Assembly: GCA_900542675.1 (NCBI GenBank)
Contig: UQOT01000010.1
Location: 1 to 35,329, forward strand
Direction of reading: 5' to 3'
DNA from: an uncultured Eubacteriales bacterium
GTDB lineage: Bacteria; Bacillota; Clostridia; Monoglobales; Monoglobaceae
DNA: 35,329 nucleotides
The translations under genes and the position numbers were made by a program. Below are positions 15,464 to 23,884 of this stretch, piece after piece (the stretch's first letter is position 1; the number at the start of each line of letters is the position of its first letter). The notes below the pieces were generated by a model that ran no database searches, was not told the origin of the DNA, and saw only the letters and a list, made by a program, of their open reading frames with translations.

Positions 15464-16642
15464 TTATTCGTGCCGCAGCGCGTCAATCGGGTTTAAGTTC
15501 GCGGCGTTTTTGGCGGGCAGGTAACCGAAGATAATTCCAATGCCGACCGAGATGCCAAAGGATAAAAGTATCGCTTTGGCGGACGGTATGGCGTTTAGCC
15601 CCAGCAGCTGCCCGAATACGACAGCGAGAACAGAACCGACGATTATGCCGATTATTCCGCCCGTACCGCTGACAGTGGCTGCCTCTATAACGAACTGTGA
15701 TTTTATATCCCCCGACTTTGCACCGAGAGATTTTCTTATGCCTATTTCACGCGTCCGCTCCGTTACCGAAACGAGCATTATATTCATAATTCCGATACCG
15801 CTGACAAGCAGTGAAATCCCGGCAATACACACGAGAAGCATCTGCATAGTGCCGGTCATTGTGTTTGCCATATCCATAACCTGTTTTATGCTCATAACGC
15901 TGTAGTAATCATCGTCACCGATTTTGTTGCTTAAGTACTGCTTTGTCTTTGCAATCGCCGTGTCAACCGTTTCGGTGTTTATTGTCCACAGAGTATAGGA
16001 GTTTATAAACTTTGATGACGACATAGTGACCGCCGTTTTATACGGAATATATATTACATCGTCAGTACTGCCGCTTGATGAGTCGTCATCCTCTTTAAGC
16101 ACTCCGATAATCGTAAAGCTTTTGCCGTTTATTCTTATGCTTTTGCCTATCGCTTCGCCCGGGGCAAAAAATTCGTGCTCGATATATGTGCCTACAACGC
16201 AGTAATGCGCCTTTTTTTCGATATCTATGTATTGAAGAAAGCGTCCCTGCTCGACCTCAAGCTGTTTTATTGCCTCGTACGCTTCGCTGACGCCTGTCGC
16301 CGACGTTGTTGTGTCGTCGCCGCCCGATTTGACAAGCGCGTTTGCAACGGTGACCGTAGGTGACATACCCCTGAATAAGTTGGGGTTTTCATCGACAAAG
16401 CTGTATAAATCGTCCTCGTCAACCGTTCTGCTGCCGCCTCGGTTTTGAACCGTGACAGATACCGTGTCGGTGCCGAGCTTTGCAAACTCATCGTTCATCA
16501 TTCCCATCATTCCGTCCATAAGGCTGATTAGAATAATGACTGCCGCAACGCCGATTATCATACCGAGCATAGTAAGAAGCGACCGCATCTTGTCGAACAG
16601 AAGGTTAGACAGTGCAAGTTGAAATGATTTTTTAAGCGTCAT
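15464..16642 (-). CDS. MacB-type ABC transporter permease
   Basis: The 392-residue permease has the MacB/FtsX layout: one N-terminal transmembrane segment (about residues 20-42), a large extracytoplasmic MacB core domain (about 45-255), and three C-terminal transmembrane segments (about 265-290, 315-345, 355-380) with the conserved SVTERTREIGIRKSLGA loop between the first two. Such permeases act as mechanotransmission exporters for peptides, antibiotics or lipids. The ATG overlaps the stop of the ATPase gene by one base (TAATG), so translation is coupled. The exported substrate is unknown. Confidence 0.93.
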   Translation of the reverse strand: MTLKKSFQLALSNLLFDKMRSLLTMLGMIIGVAAVIILISLMDGMMGMMNDEFAKLGTDTVSVTVQNRGGSRTVDEDDLYSFVDENPNLFRGMSPTVTVANALVKSGGDDTTTSATGVSEAYEAIKQLEVEQGRFLQYIDIEKKAHYCVVGTYIEHEFFAPGEAIGKSIRINGKSFTIIGVLKEDDDSSSGSTDDVIYIPYKTAVTMSSSKFINSYTLWTINTETVDTAIAKTKQYLSNKIGDDDYYSVMSIKQVMDMANTMTGTMQMLLVCIAGISLLVSGIGIMNIMLVSVTERTREIGIRKSLGAKSGDIKSQFVIEAATVSGTGGIIGIIVGSVLAVVFGQLLGLNAIPSAKAILLSFGISVGIGIIFGYLPAKNAANLNPIDALRHE

Positions 16643-17385
16643 TAATCGTCACCGTCCTCATCTCCCGCGTGTGCAACCTGAGCAAATTTATTTATATCGG
16701 GCTCGCCGTCATAGACTATTTTCCCGTCCTGTATTCTGACAACCCGTCCCGCCTGAGCTGCAATCGTGTTGTCGTGAGTGATAAGAACAATCGTATCACC
16801 CTCGGCGTGGAGTCTTTTCAAAAATCCCAGAACTTCTTTACCGGTTTTTGAGTCAAGCGCACCCGTCGGCTCATCGGCGAGTATAATTGACGGATTACCC
16901 GCAAGCGCTCTTGCTATTGACACACGCTGCTGCTGACCGCCCGAGAGCTGCTGCGGCATATTTTCTGCCTTGTCCTTAAGTCCGACTCTGTCAAGCGATT
17001 TAAGCGCGCGTTCAGCCTGCTCCTTTTCGCTAAGTCCTGCGTACATAAGCGGCAGTTCAACGTTTTGCTGCACGTTTATTTTAGGTATAAGGTTATATTG
17101 CTGAAATATAAAGCCGAGCTCTTTATTTCGGATTTCCGCCTGTTCATCATCGTGCATATCGCTGACGTCCTTGCCGCGCAGGTAATACTTTCCGCGCGTG
17201 GGCACATCAAGGCAGCCGATTATGTTCATACAGGTTGATTTTCCGCTGCCCGACTGACCAACAATCGCTACAAACTCGCCCTTGTATATCTTAAGCGAAA
17301 TTCCGTCGAGAGCGTGAACCTCACTATCGCCCATAACGTATATCTTGTAAATATCATTAAGCTCAATTAGTGGAATTTCCGTCAT
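16642..17385 (-). CDS. ABC transporter ATP-binding protein (MacB/LolD type)
   Basis: The 247-residue ATPase powers the adjacent permease. It has Walker A GQSGSGKST (residues 43-51), the Q-loop FQQYNLIP (94-101), the signature LSGGQ (147-151), Walker B IILADE (167-172) and the switch histidine in LITHD. The start codon overlaps the adaptor stop (ATGA) and its stop overlaps the permease start. Length and motifs are normal for the family; the short C-terminal extension ends in acidic residues. Confidence 0.94.
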   Translation of the reverse strand: MTEIPLIELNDIYKIYVMGDSEVHALDGISLKIYKGEFVAIVGQSGSGKSTCMNIIGCLDVPTRGKYYLRGKDVSDMHDDEQAEIRNKELGFIFQQYNLIPKINVQQNVELPLMYAGLSEKEQAERALKSLDRVGLKDKAENMPQQLSGGQQQRVSIARALAGNPSIILADEPTGALDSKTGKEVLGFLKRLHAEGDTIVLITHDNTIAAQAGRVVRIQDGKIVYDGEPDINKFAQVAHAGDEDGDD

Positions 17386-19436
17386 CGCATTCCACCTCCG
17401 CCGCCGGGACCGCCGCCTCCGGGACCGCCTCCGCCCGGAGCGCTGCCTTCTGCCATACTATCGTGCATTTCCTGCATCTGCTGCATCGGGTCTATAGTGC
17501 TATTATCGGAATAGAGTTCGTCACCGTCTTTGATATCACCGTTTACTTCAATGAAGCTTCCGTCACTGATGCCGGTCACTACCTGAACCGTTCTGTATCC
17601 GTCGGGCGCTTTGTCGTTATCGTCGGTTTTATCACCCTTGACATAGACGGTATTACCGCGGTTTACCGAGCTTATCGGAACAGCGAGTGCGTTATGTACG
17701 CTTGATACGACGATTTTCGCATCAATATTCATTCCGGGCAGAAGTGCGTCGTCAAAGTCGATTATATCAATCTTTATAGGATAAGTCGTGACGCCGTTGC
17801 TGCCTACTGTTCCTTCAACGCCTATATTTTCAACCGTGCCGATGTATTCCTTGTCCGAAACGTCGGCGGTGATTGTGACCTTCTGACCGAGCGAAATTTT
17901 CTTAACGTCAAGCTCGTCAACGTTAAGTGTACACTTTAGGCGGCTCATATCGTATATTACAGCGAGTGCGCTGCTTGAAGACGAGCTTGCAGCCGAGGTA
18001 CCTGTACCCGAGCCGGAACCTGCCGCTGCGGCGAGGGAGGAAGAGGAGCTTCCGCTGCCGATTTTATCGCCCTGCTTCATATTCTTCGTTACAACCGTGC
18101 CCGAAATCGGAGCGGTTATGTTATAGTCCTCAAGCTGTTTTTCAAGCTTTTCTTTAGAAATCACCGCGTCATCGTATGCCCGCTTTGCGTTCTCTACCGA
18201 AGAATTCAGACTATTGCTCTTTATATCTGTGCTTGCGTCTCCGCTTTTTTGCTGTGCCTTTGCTCTTTCAAGCGCAATATTGGCGTCCTCCAGACTCAGC
18301 CGCGCGGAGGTCACTTTTGAATTTGCACTTTCGGGGTCGAGCGAGAGTATAACCTCGCCGATTGTGACGCTGCTGTTTTCGGTTATATAAATACTCTGCA
18401 CCTTTCCGCTTGTCGGAGCGGTTACCGTGTCGTCTGTTATGTACTCAAATGTTCCGATATCGTTGCACGCTATATCGCCGACCATTGCGGTTGCCGTATC
18501 GCCGGAGGATACCGCTCCGGGATTTAATGCGTCAATTGTTATCTTCCTAAATGATGTGTATCCGCTGCCTGTTTCAACGAGCGAGCCGACCTTTGATACG
18601 GTTCCGTATACGGTACTTCCCGATTTGGTGAGCGTCAGAACTGCGCTGTCGCCTACGTTTATGTAATCCGCGTCGGCTGTGTTAAACGGCACGTCAATGC
18701 TGAGAACGTTACTGTCGACTATGTCGGCAATTTTTGTGCCGGCTGAGATATTATCCCCGCGTGAGACGTAGAGTGTCTTTATAACGCCCGAATGCGTTGC
18801 TTTAACGTTTGCATCCTCACGGTCGCGCAGCGCATCGTTATACGCTTGCTGCGCCTTCTCTACCGCAATCTGCGCACTCTTTACGGAATTTGCGGTTGTG
18901 TCATAGTCGCGCACGGTTTTGTTGTTTTCGTTGACCGCGTCATCATATGCCTTTTTTGCTTTTGCAATAGCTATATCCGCGCTCTGAATATTTTTCTCAA
19001 CCGTGCTTGCGTCTACTTTATAAAGTAGGTCGCCCTTGTTTACGTGGTCGCCTTCCTCAAACGGCGCGGCGAGTATTTCACCGCTGACCATAGGCGTTAT
19101 GCTGTATTCGTCGTTCGGCTCGACGATTGTGCTGCCGTCTATCGTTTCCTCAATATCACGCTTTTCAGCTCTGATTATAAGCAGAGAGTCATCCGCTTTG
19201 TGCCTGCTGATTGATGCTGACACGACGGACGAGAGTATAAGCACAAGAACAAGGCATACTATCCCCGCGAGGATTTTATGCTTCTTTGCCCACGTCCACA
19301 CAATGAGTGACAGCGCTTTGATTTTTTCGATTACCGCGGCGCAAACCTTGTTTTTTTGAAGCGCGGCGATAAGCCTTTTAAGTACTGCGGCAGCTTTTGC
19401 TCTTAAAGTGCCGAATATGTTTTTGATTTTGTCCAT
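17382..19436 (-). CDS. HlyD/MacA-like adaptor with two tandem lipoyl-hairpin modules
   Basis: The 684-residue protein is a membrane-anchored periplasmic-adaptor homologue for the MacB-type exporter, with one transmembrane segment at about 54-74. It is nearly twice the usual length because two modules are present. Module one: lipoyl half 111-145, coiled coil 146-208, lipoyl half 209-245, barrel to about 330. Module two: lipoyl half 335-370, coiled coil 371-437, lipoyl half 438-495, barrel 497-580, then a membrane-proximal domain to about 645. A Ser/Gly/Ala-rich insertion (461-490) splits the second lipoyl half. The end is a glycine-rich tail (668-684). It lies 12 bases after marR and overlaps the ATPase start by four bases. 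Confidence 0.88.
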   Translation of the reverse strand: MDKIKNIFGTLRAKAAAVLKRLIAALQKNKVCAAVIEKIKALSLIVWTWAKKHKILAGIVCLVLVLILSSVVSASISRHKADDSLLIIRAEKRDIEETIDGSTIVEPNDEYSITPMVSGEILAAPFEEGDHVNKGDLLYKVDASTVEKNIQSADIAIAKAKKAYDDAVNENNKTVRDYDTTANSVKSAQIAVEKAQQAYNDALRDREDANVKATHSGVIKTLYVSRGDNISAGTKIADIVDSNVLSIDVPFNTADADYINVGDSAVLTLTKSGSTVYGTVSKVGSLVETGSGYTSFRKITIDALNPGAVSSGDTATAMVGDIACNDIGTFEYITDDTVTAPTSGKVQSIYITENSSVTIGEVILSLDPESANSKVTSARLSLEDANIALERAKAQQKSGDASTDIKSNSLNSSVENAKRAYDDAVISKEKLEKQLEDYNITAPISGTVVTKNMKQGDKIGSGSSSSSLAAAAGSGSGTGTSAASSSSSSALAVIYDMSRLKCTLNVDELDVKKISLGQKVTITADVSDKEYIGTVENIGVEGTVGSNGVTTYPIKIDIIDFDDALLPGMNIDAKIVVSSVHNALAVPISSVNRGNTVYVKGDKTDDNDKAPDGYRTVQVVTGISDGSFIEVNGDIKDGDELYSDNSTIDPMQQMQEMHDSMAEGSAPGGGGPGGGGPGGGGGMR

Positions 19437-19448
19437 AATGCCGACTCC

Positions 19449-19940
19449 TTATTGTGCCTCAATGCGTTCTAAAATCCCGGCGGCCTCAGCCACGAGAGTT
19501 AGCATTTCGCTGAAGCGTTTATGTCCCATTTTGCTGCGAACTGTCTCAACGTCATTACATAGTGTTCCGCTAAAGCCGGCTATAAGCTCTTTTGCTTTAT
19601 CGCTTAAATAAAGATACGTTTTCCGCTTGTCGTTCTCGTCGGCTCTGCCGATTATGTAACCGCGCTTTTCAAGCGACGATACATACTGTGAGACTGCGGC
19701 GCGCGTTACGTCTATTTCGCGGCTTATGTCGCTTGACGTAATAGTATCTCCGCGCATCTCACTGCCCGATATAAGCTTAATAACAATTAAATCCCGCATC
19801 GAGACAGGCAGCTGCTTGTAACGTTCTGACATATTTTTCTTAAGCGATAAAAATATCCGCTCCAGAACATCAATCGTATCCTTGTTTTCACATAGTGATG
19901 AAGGTACAGTGCAATATTCCTTTTCGTTTAACATATTCAT
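19449..19940 (-). CDS. MarR family transcriptional regulator
   Basis: The 163-residue protein has the MarR winged helix-turn-helix at about 50-125 (ITSSDISREIDVTRAAVSQYVSSLEKRGYIIGRADENDKRKTYLYLS), with the wing motif DENDKRKT. MarR proteins are usually repressors released by small ligands. It heads the exporter operon and is followed by the adaptor after 12 bases. Two tandem palindrome-like sites covering and following its own predicted transcription start indicate autorepression of the whole operon. The ATG at 19940 is preceded by AGGGGAA; a second ATG two codons on is also usable. Confidence 0.9.
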   Translation of the reverse strand: MNMLNEKEYCTVPSSLCENKDTIDVLERIFLSLKKNMSERYKQLPVSMRDLIVIKLISGSEMRGDTITSSDISREIDVTRAAVSQYVSSLEKRGYIIGRADENDKRKTYLYLSDKAKELIAGFSGTLCNDVETVRSKMGHKRFSEMLTLVAEAAGILERIEAQ

Positions 19941-19968
19941 AACTTCCCCTTTTATGTTTAATCAGTTA

Positions 19969-20001
19969 GTTTAAGCAAATTAACTGTTAAGCAACTTAAC
20001 A
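19969..20001 (-). promoter_or_regulatory. Two tandem operator-like sites for the MarR regulator
   Basis: Site B is a perfect inverted repeat on the plus strand, TGTTAAG-CAA-CTTAACA (19985-20001). Site A (19969-19984, GTTTAAGCAAATTAAC) matches the first 16 bases of site B at 13 positions and directly abuts it. Site B covers the predicted start site near 19998. This is the pattern expected for a repressor blocking its own promoter. Binding by the adjacent MarR is inferred. Confidence 0.65.
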
Positions 20002-20004
20002 AAA

Positions 20005-20033
20005 AGTATAACATAACGCAAATAATGTGTCAA
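20005..20033 (-). promoter_or_regulatory. Sigma-A-type promoter of the marR-exporter-SLH operon
   Basis: On the minus strand a perfect TTGACA (20033-20028) is followed after 17 bases by TATACT (20010-20005), one mismatch from consensus. The start is predicted near 19998, inside the perfect palindrome of the operator region. Confidence 0.82.
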
Positions 20034-20076
20034 CCAAAAAGCTTAAATAATAATTAACAGAAAAGAGTATATATAC

Positions 20077-20110
20077 CATAATAATTATAGTTATATTTAT
20101 AATTATTATG
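20077..20110. repeat. AT-rich 13-bp inverted repeat between divergent promoters
   Basis: CATAATAATTATA (20077-20089) and TATAATTATTATG (20098-20110) are perfect inverted repeats around an 8-base loop. The repeat lies between the marR and ileS promoters, ending four bases before the ileS -35. It may be an UP-element-like or architectural-protein site, or simply AT-rich spacer. Confidence 0.5.
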
Positions 20111-20114
20111 AACG

Positions 20115-20143
20115 TTGACAAAACAGATATTTTGTATTACAAT
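20115..20143 (+). promoter_or_regulatory. Sigma-A-type promoter of ileS
   Basis: TTGACA (20115-20120) and TACAAT (20138-20143) are spaced by 17 bases. The predicted start near 20150 leaves a leader of about 150 bases. That leader is AT-rich, holds a small hairpin around TATCGG/CCGGATA (about 20167-20186), and shows no T-box core sequence. Confidence 0.78.
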
Positions 20144-20300
20144 AAATAAGATTAAGACTATGTAATATATCGGAATAACCGGATATTTTAAAAAGCGTTT
20201 GTTTTAATCTGTAGACTTATTTGATAATGTAAAATTATAATAATTATATTATGTAAATAATAAGGCACTAACTTTAGATAAACGAATTGGAGGGATTTTG

Positions 20301-23300
20301 ATGTATCGAAAGGTTTCCACAGAGCTTTCTTTCGTTGACCGTGAAAAAGAAGTTGTTGATTTCTGGAAAGAAAACGATATATTTAAAAAGAGTATAAAGC
20401 ACCGCGAGGGCGGCGAGATTTTTACATTCTTTGACGGCCCGCCGACGGCTAACGGTAAGCCGCATATTGGTCACGTGCTGACCCGTGCGGTTAAGGATTT
20501 AATTCCGCGTTACCGCACGATGAAGGGGTATATGGTAGAGCGTAAAGCCGGCTGGGATACGCACGGCTTGCCGGTTGAGCTTGAAGTCGAGAAGAGCCTC
20601 GGTATCAGCGGTAAGCCTCAGATTGAGAATTACGGTGTTGAGGATTTCATTAAAAAGTGTAAAGAGAGTGTGTTTACCTATCAGAGCGATTGGGAGCAGA
20701 TGAGCGACCGTGTCGGCTTCTGGGCGGATATGGATAATCCGTATGTCACCTATCACAATGACTATATTGAGTCGGTGTGGTGGGCTTTGCGTCAAATATC
20801 TGACAAGGGGCTTTTATATAAGGGCCATAAGATTATGCCTTACTGCCCGCGCTGCGGAACCGCGCTTTCGAGCCACGAGGTCGCGCAGGGATATAAGGAC
20901 GTTAAGGAAAATTCGCTTATTGCGAAGTTCCCGATTGCTGACGCGCCTAAGGGTGAATACTTCCTTGCGTGGACGACAACGCCGTGGACTTTGCCGTCAA
21001 ACGTTGCGCTCTGTGTTAACCCGACCGAGACATACGCAAAGGTTGAGTGCGGCGATGAAAAGTACATTATGGCAAAAGCTCTTTTAGAGAGTGTTATGCC
21101 CAAAGATACAGAGTATAAGATTATTGAGGAATATGTAGGCGCCGAACTTACGGGAATGCACTATGTTCCGCTTTATGACAACATAAAGCCGGATGGAGAT
21201 GCGTACAAGGTTGTTGCAGATAATTATGTAACAATGGAGGACGGTACCGGTATCGTTCATATCGCTCCCGCATTCGGTGAGGACGATAACAGAGTCTGTG
21301 TCCAGAATGATATGCCGTTTATCAACCACGTTAACGCCCAGGGTAATTTTGTTGAGGAAATGGGCGAGTGGGCAGGTATGTTTGTAAAGGATACCGATAA
21401 GCTGATTATCCGTGACCTTAAAGAGAGAGGTCAGGCGTACGCTGTTATCCCGTTTGAGCACAGCTATCCGTTCTGCTGGAGATGTGACACGCCGCTGTTA
21501 TATTATGCTTGCGATACGTGGTTTATTAAGATGACGGCTGTCCGCGATAATCTTTTAAAGAATAACGAGACTGTCAACTGGATGCCGGATAATATCAAGC
21601 ACGGTCGCTTCGGTAACTTCCTTGAGAACATTATCGACTGGGGTCTCTCGCGTACCAGATACTGGGGTACGCCGCTTCCTATATGGGAATGCTCGTGCGG
21701 ACACAGGCACGTTATCGGCTCGATTGCCGAACTTAAGGAAATGGGAATTAACTGCCCGGACGATATCGAGCTGCATAAGCCGTATGTCGATGAAGTTAAG
21801 CTTCGCTGCCCCGAATGCGGCGGCGAGATGAAGCGCGTTGCCGAGGTTATAGACTGCTGGTTTGATTCAGGCTCAATGCCTTTCGCTCAGCTTCACTATC
21901 CGTTTGAGAACAAAGAGGCGTTTGAAAAGCATTATCCCGCTGACTTCATTAGTGAGGCTATTGACCAGACACGCGGCTGGTTCTACACTCTTATGGCAAT
22001 CGGTACGCTGTTGTTTGATAAGGCTCCGTATAAGAACGTAATTGTTTTAGGTCACGTTCAGGACGAAAAAGGCAAGAAGATGAGCAAGCACCTCGGCAAC
22101 GTAATTGCGCCGATGGATATATTAAACGACCAGGGCAGCGATGCGGTTCGCTGGTATTTCTACTCAAATTCCGCACCGTGGCTTCCGAACCGTTTCTCGG
22201 CAAGGAATGTGTCAGAGTCGCAGAGAAAGTTCTTAGGCACGCTCTGGAATACTTATGCGTTCTATGTGCTCTACGCCGAGATTGACAAGTTTGATCCGAC
22301 TAAGTACACTATTGACCCGTCAAAGCTTTCGGTTCTTGATAAGTGGATCTTGTCAAAGTTAAACGGAGTAATAAAAGAGGTTGATGATAATTTAAATAAC
22401 TATAAGATTGTTGAGGCAACACGCGCTATTTCCGAGTTCACCGATGAGCTTTCAAACTGGTACGTTCGCCGCAGCCGTGAGCGCTTCTGGGCGAGCGAGC
22501 TTACCGAGGACAAGATAAACGCGTATATGACACTTTGGACGGCTCTTACCGAGTTTTCTAAGGTCTGCGCGCCGTTCATCCCGTTTATGACTGAGCAGAT
22601 TTATCAGAACTTAGTCCGCAGCGTAGATAAGGACGCTTTAGAGAGCGTTCATCTCTGTGACTTCCCGAAGGCAAATGCGGAGTTTGACTTCCCGGAGATA
22701 GAGAGGGATATGGACGCGGTAAGAAAGGTCGTTATGCTCGGCCGTGCCTGCCGCAACGAGGCGAATATCAAGAACAGACAGCCGCTTTCTAAGCTATATA
22801 TCCAGTCTGATACTCAGATTAATAAAGACTATGAGTATATAATTTTGGAGGAGCTTAACATAAAAGCAGTCGAGTTCGTAGATGATGCGAGCAGCTTTAT
22901 ATCGTACAAGTTCAAGCCGCAGATGCGCACAATGGGACCGAAGTACGGCAAGCTGATGCGCCCGATATTCGATGAAATCGCAAAGATGAACGGTGCTGAG
23001 GTTATGAAAGTCTTGAACTCAGGCGAGACCGTAAAGGTTACGGTTGAAGGAACCGAAGCAGAGGTCGGCAAAGACGATGTTCTGATTGAGACTGAGCAAA
23101 TGAACGGTTTAGTCTCCGACAGCGACGGCGGCTTTACGATAATCTTGGATACCAATTTGAGCGATGAGCTGATAGAAGAAGGATTTTTGCGTGAGATAAT
23201 CAGTAAGGTTCAGACAATGCGTAAGGATTTGGGATTTGAGGTTCAGGACAGAATAAACGTGATATTCAGCGGCAGCGATAAAATTGCAGCAATCTTTGAT

Positions 23301-23420
23301 AAGTTTGAGGATTATATCAAGACTCAGCTTCTTGCCGACACAATAGAGAGAGCCGAAAACGATGGCAAAGAATGGAACATAAACGGCGAGAAAGTTGTAA
23401 TATCCGCAATACGTAAATAA
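20301..23420 (+). CDS. ileS: Isoleucyl-tRNA synthetase, eukaryotic/archaeal-like type
   Basis: The 1039-residue class I synthetase charges tRNA-Ile. The HIGH motif is in GPPTANGKPHIGHV (HIGH at 55-58), and the second catalytic motif reads KMSKH (593-597). The GPPTANGKPH form and KMSKH, plus the length above 1000 residues, mark the type-2 enzymes related to eukaryotic IleRS rather than the usual bacterial GPPYANG.../KMSKS form; this type is generally less sensitive to mupirocin. The editing domain (about 190-390) and anticodon-binding region (about 680-850) are present. Start ATG 20301 is six bases after GGAGGG (20289-20294). It is a single-gene transcript, closed by a strong terminator. Confidence 0.96.
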   Translation: MYRKVSTELSFVDREKEVVDFWKENDIFKKSIKHREGGEIFTFFDGPPTANGKPHIGHVLTRAVKDLIPRYRTMKGYMVERKAGWDTHGLPVELEVEKSLGISGKPQIENYGVEDFIKKCKESVFTYQSDWEQMSDRVGFWADMDNPYVTYHNDYIESVWWALRQISDKGLLYKGHKIMPYCPRCGTALSSHEVAQGYKDVKENSLIAKFPIADAPKGEYFLAWTTTPWTLPSNVALCVNPTETYAKVECGDEKYIMAKALLESVMPKDTEYKIIEEYVGAELTGMHYVPLYDNIKPDGDAYKVVADNYVTMEDGTGIVHIAPAFGEDDNRVCVQNDMPFINHVNAQGNFVEEMGEWAGMFVKDTDKLIIRDLKERGQAYAVIPFEHSYPFCWRCDTPLLYYACDTWFIKMTAVRDNLLKNNETVNWMPDNIKHGRFGNFLENIIDWGLSRTRYWGTPLPIWECSCGHRHVIGSIAELKEMGINCPDDIELHKPYVDEVKLRCPECGGEMKRVAEVIDCWFDSGSMPFAQLHYPFENKEAFEKHYPADFISEAIDQTRGWFYTLMAIGTLLFDKAPYKNVIVLGHVQDEKGKKMSKHLGNVIAPMDILNDQGSDAVRWYFYSNSAPWLPNRFSARNVSESQRKFLGTLWNTYAFYVLYAEIDKFDPTKYTIDPSKLSVLDKWILSKLNGVIKEVDDNLNNYKIVEATRAISEFTDELSNWYVRRSRERFWASELTEDKINAYMTLWTALTEFSKVCAPFIPFMTEQIYQNLVRSVDKDALESVHLCDFPKANAEFDFPEIERDMDAVRKVVMLGRACRNEANIKNRQPLSKLYIQSDTQINKDYEYIILEELNIKAVEFVDDASSFISYKFKPQMRTMGPKYGKLMRPIFDEIAKMNGAEVMKVLNSGETVKVTVEGTEAEVGKDDVLIETEQMNGLVSDSDGGFTIILDTNLSDELIEEGFLREIISKVQTMRKDLGFEVQDRINVIFSGSDKIAAIFDKFEDYIKTQLLADTIERAENDGKEWNINGEKVVISAIRK

Positions 23421-23440
23421 TCAGCGTGAAAAATAAAAAC

Positions 23441-23476
23441 AAACCGGCGGCTTCACTCAGAAGCAGCCGGTTTTTG
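23441..23476 (+). terminator. Intrinsic terminator of ileS
   Basis: AAACCGGC-GGCTTC pairs with GAAGC-A-GCCGGTTT around the loop ACTCA, followed by TTTTT (to 23475). It lies about 20 bases after the ileS stop. Confidence 0.88.
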
Positions 23477-23523
23477 GTTTAAAAGTCAATTTCTGAAATC
23501 GTAATATTATATATTAATAAGCC

Positions 23524-23721
23524 TTACGCAAGCTTTACGTCAACAGCCTGCGGGCCTTTTGCGCCTTCGATAACATCAAATTCAACCTCTGCGCCCTCTT
23601 CGAGCGTCTTGTAACCATCCATGACTATAGCGGAGAAGTGAACGAATACGTCCTTGCCGTCCTCGCCCTCAATGAAGCCGAAGCCTTTTTCCGCGTTAAA
23701 CCACTTAACTTTTCCTGTCAT
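23524..23721 (-). CDS. cspA: Cold-shock domain protein, CspA/CspB family
   Basis: The 65-residue protein is a single OB-fold RNA chaperone. The RNA-binding motifs are present: KGFGFI (residues 12-17) and DVFVHFSAI (24-32). The start is ATG 23721, preceded by AGGAGGT (23737-23731) at a nine-base gap; a longer frame to 23811 would run through the promoter. The leader is about 55 bases, shorter than the long thermosensing leaders of enterobacterial cspA. It is convergent with ileS. Confidence 0.95.
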   Translation of the reverse strand: MTGKVKWFNAEKGFGFIEGEDGKDVFVHFSAIVMDGYKTLEEGAEVEFDVIEGAKGPQAVDVKLA

Positions 23722-23782
23722 TATAAATAAACCTCCTAAAATTCTGTTAAACCTCACAGGATGAAATTTAACTCTTGTACAA

Positions 23783-23811
23783 ATTGTAGCACAAATGCCC
23801 AATATTGTCAA
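23783..23811 (-). promoter_or_regulatory. Sigma-A-type promoter of the cold-shock gene
   Basis: On the minus strand TTGACA (23811-23806) and TACAAT (23788-23783) are spaced by 17 bases, with a predicted start near 23776. The strength of the match fits an abundantly made protein. Confidence 0.85.
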
Positions 23812-23884
23812 GGGGAATTTTGTATTTCGTACAAAAATCGCTGTTTCGACAACAGAATTACGGATTTGACAAATTTTTTATTCG

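Noticed and set aside
20150..20300. T-box riboswitch upstream of ileS
   Set aside because: Expected from gene family, but no T-box core (GGTGGNACCGCG-like) or specifier stem is visible.
23821..23870. Terminator of the lipoprotein gene (CTGTT/AACAG followed by TTTTT on the minus strand)
   Set aside because: The stem is only five pairs and the T run is offset by three bases, so I do not list it as a feature although transcription may end there.
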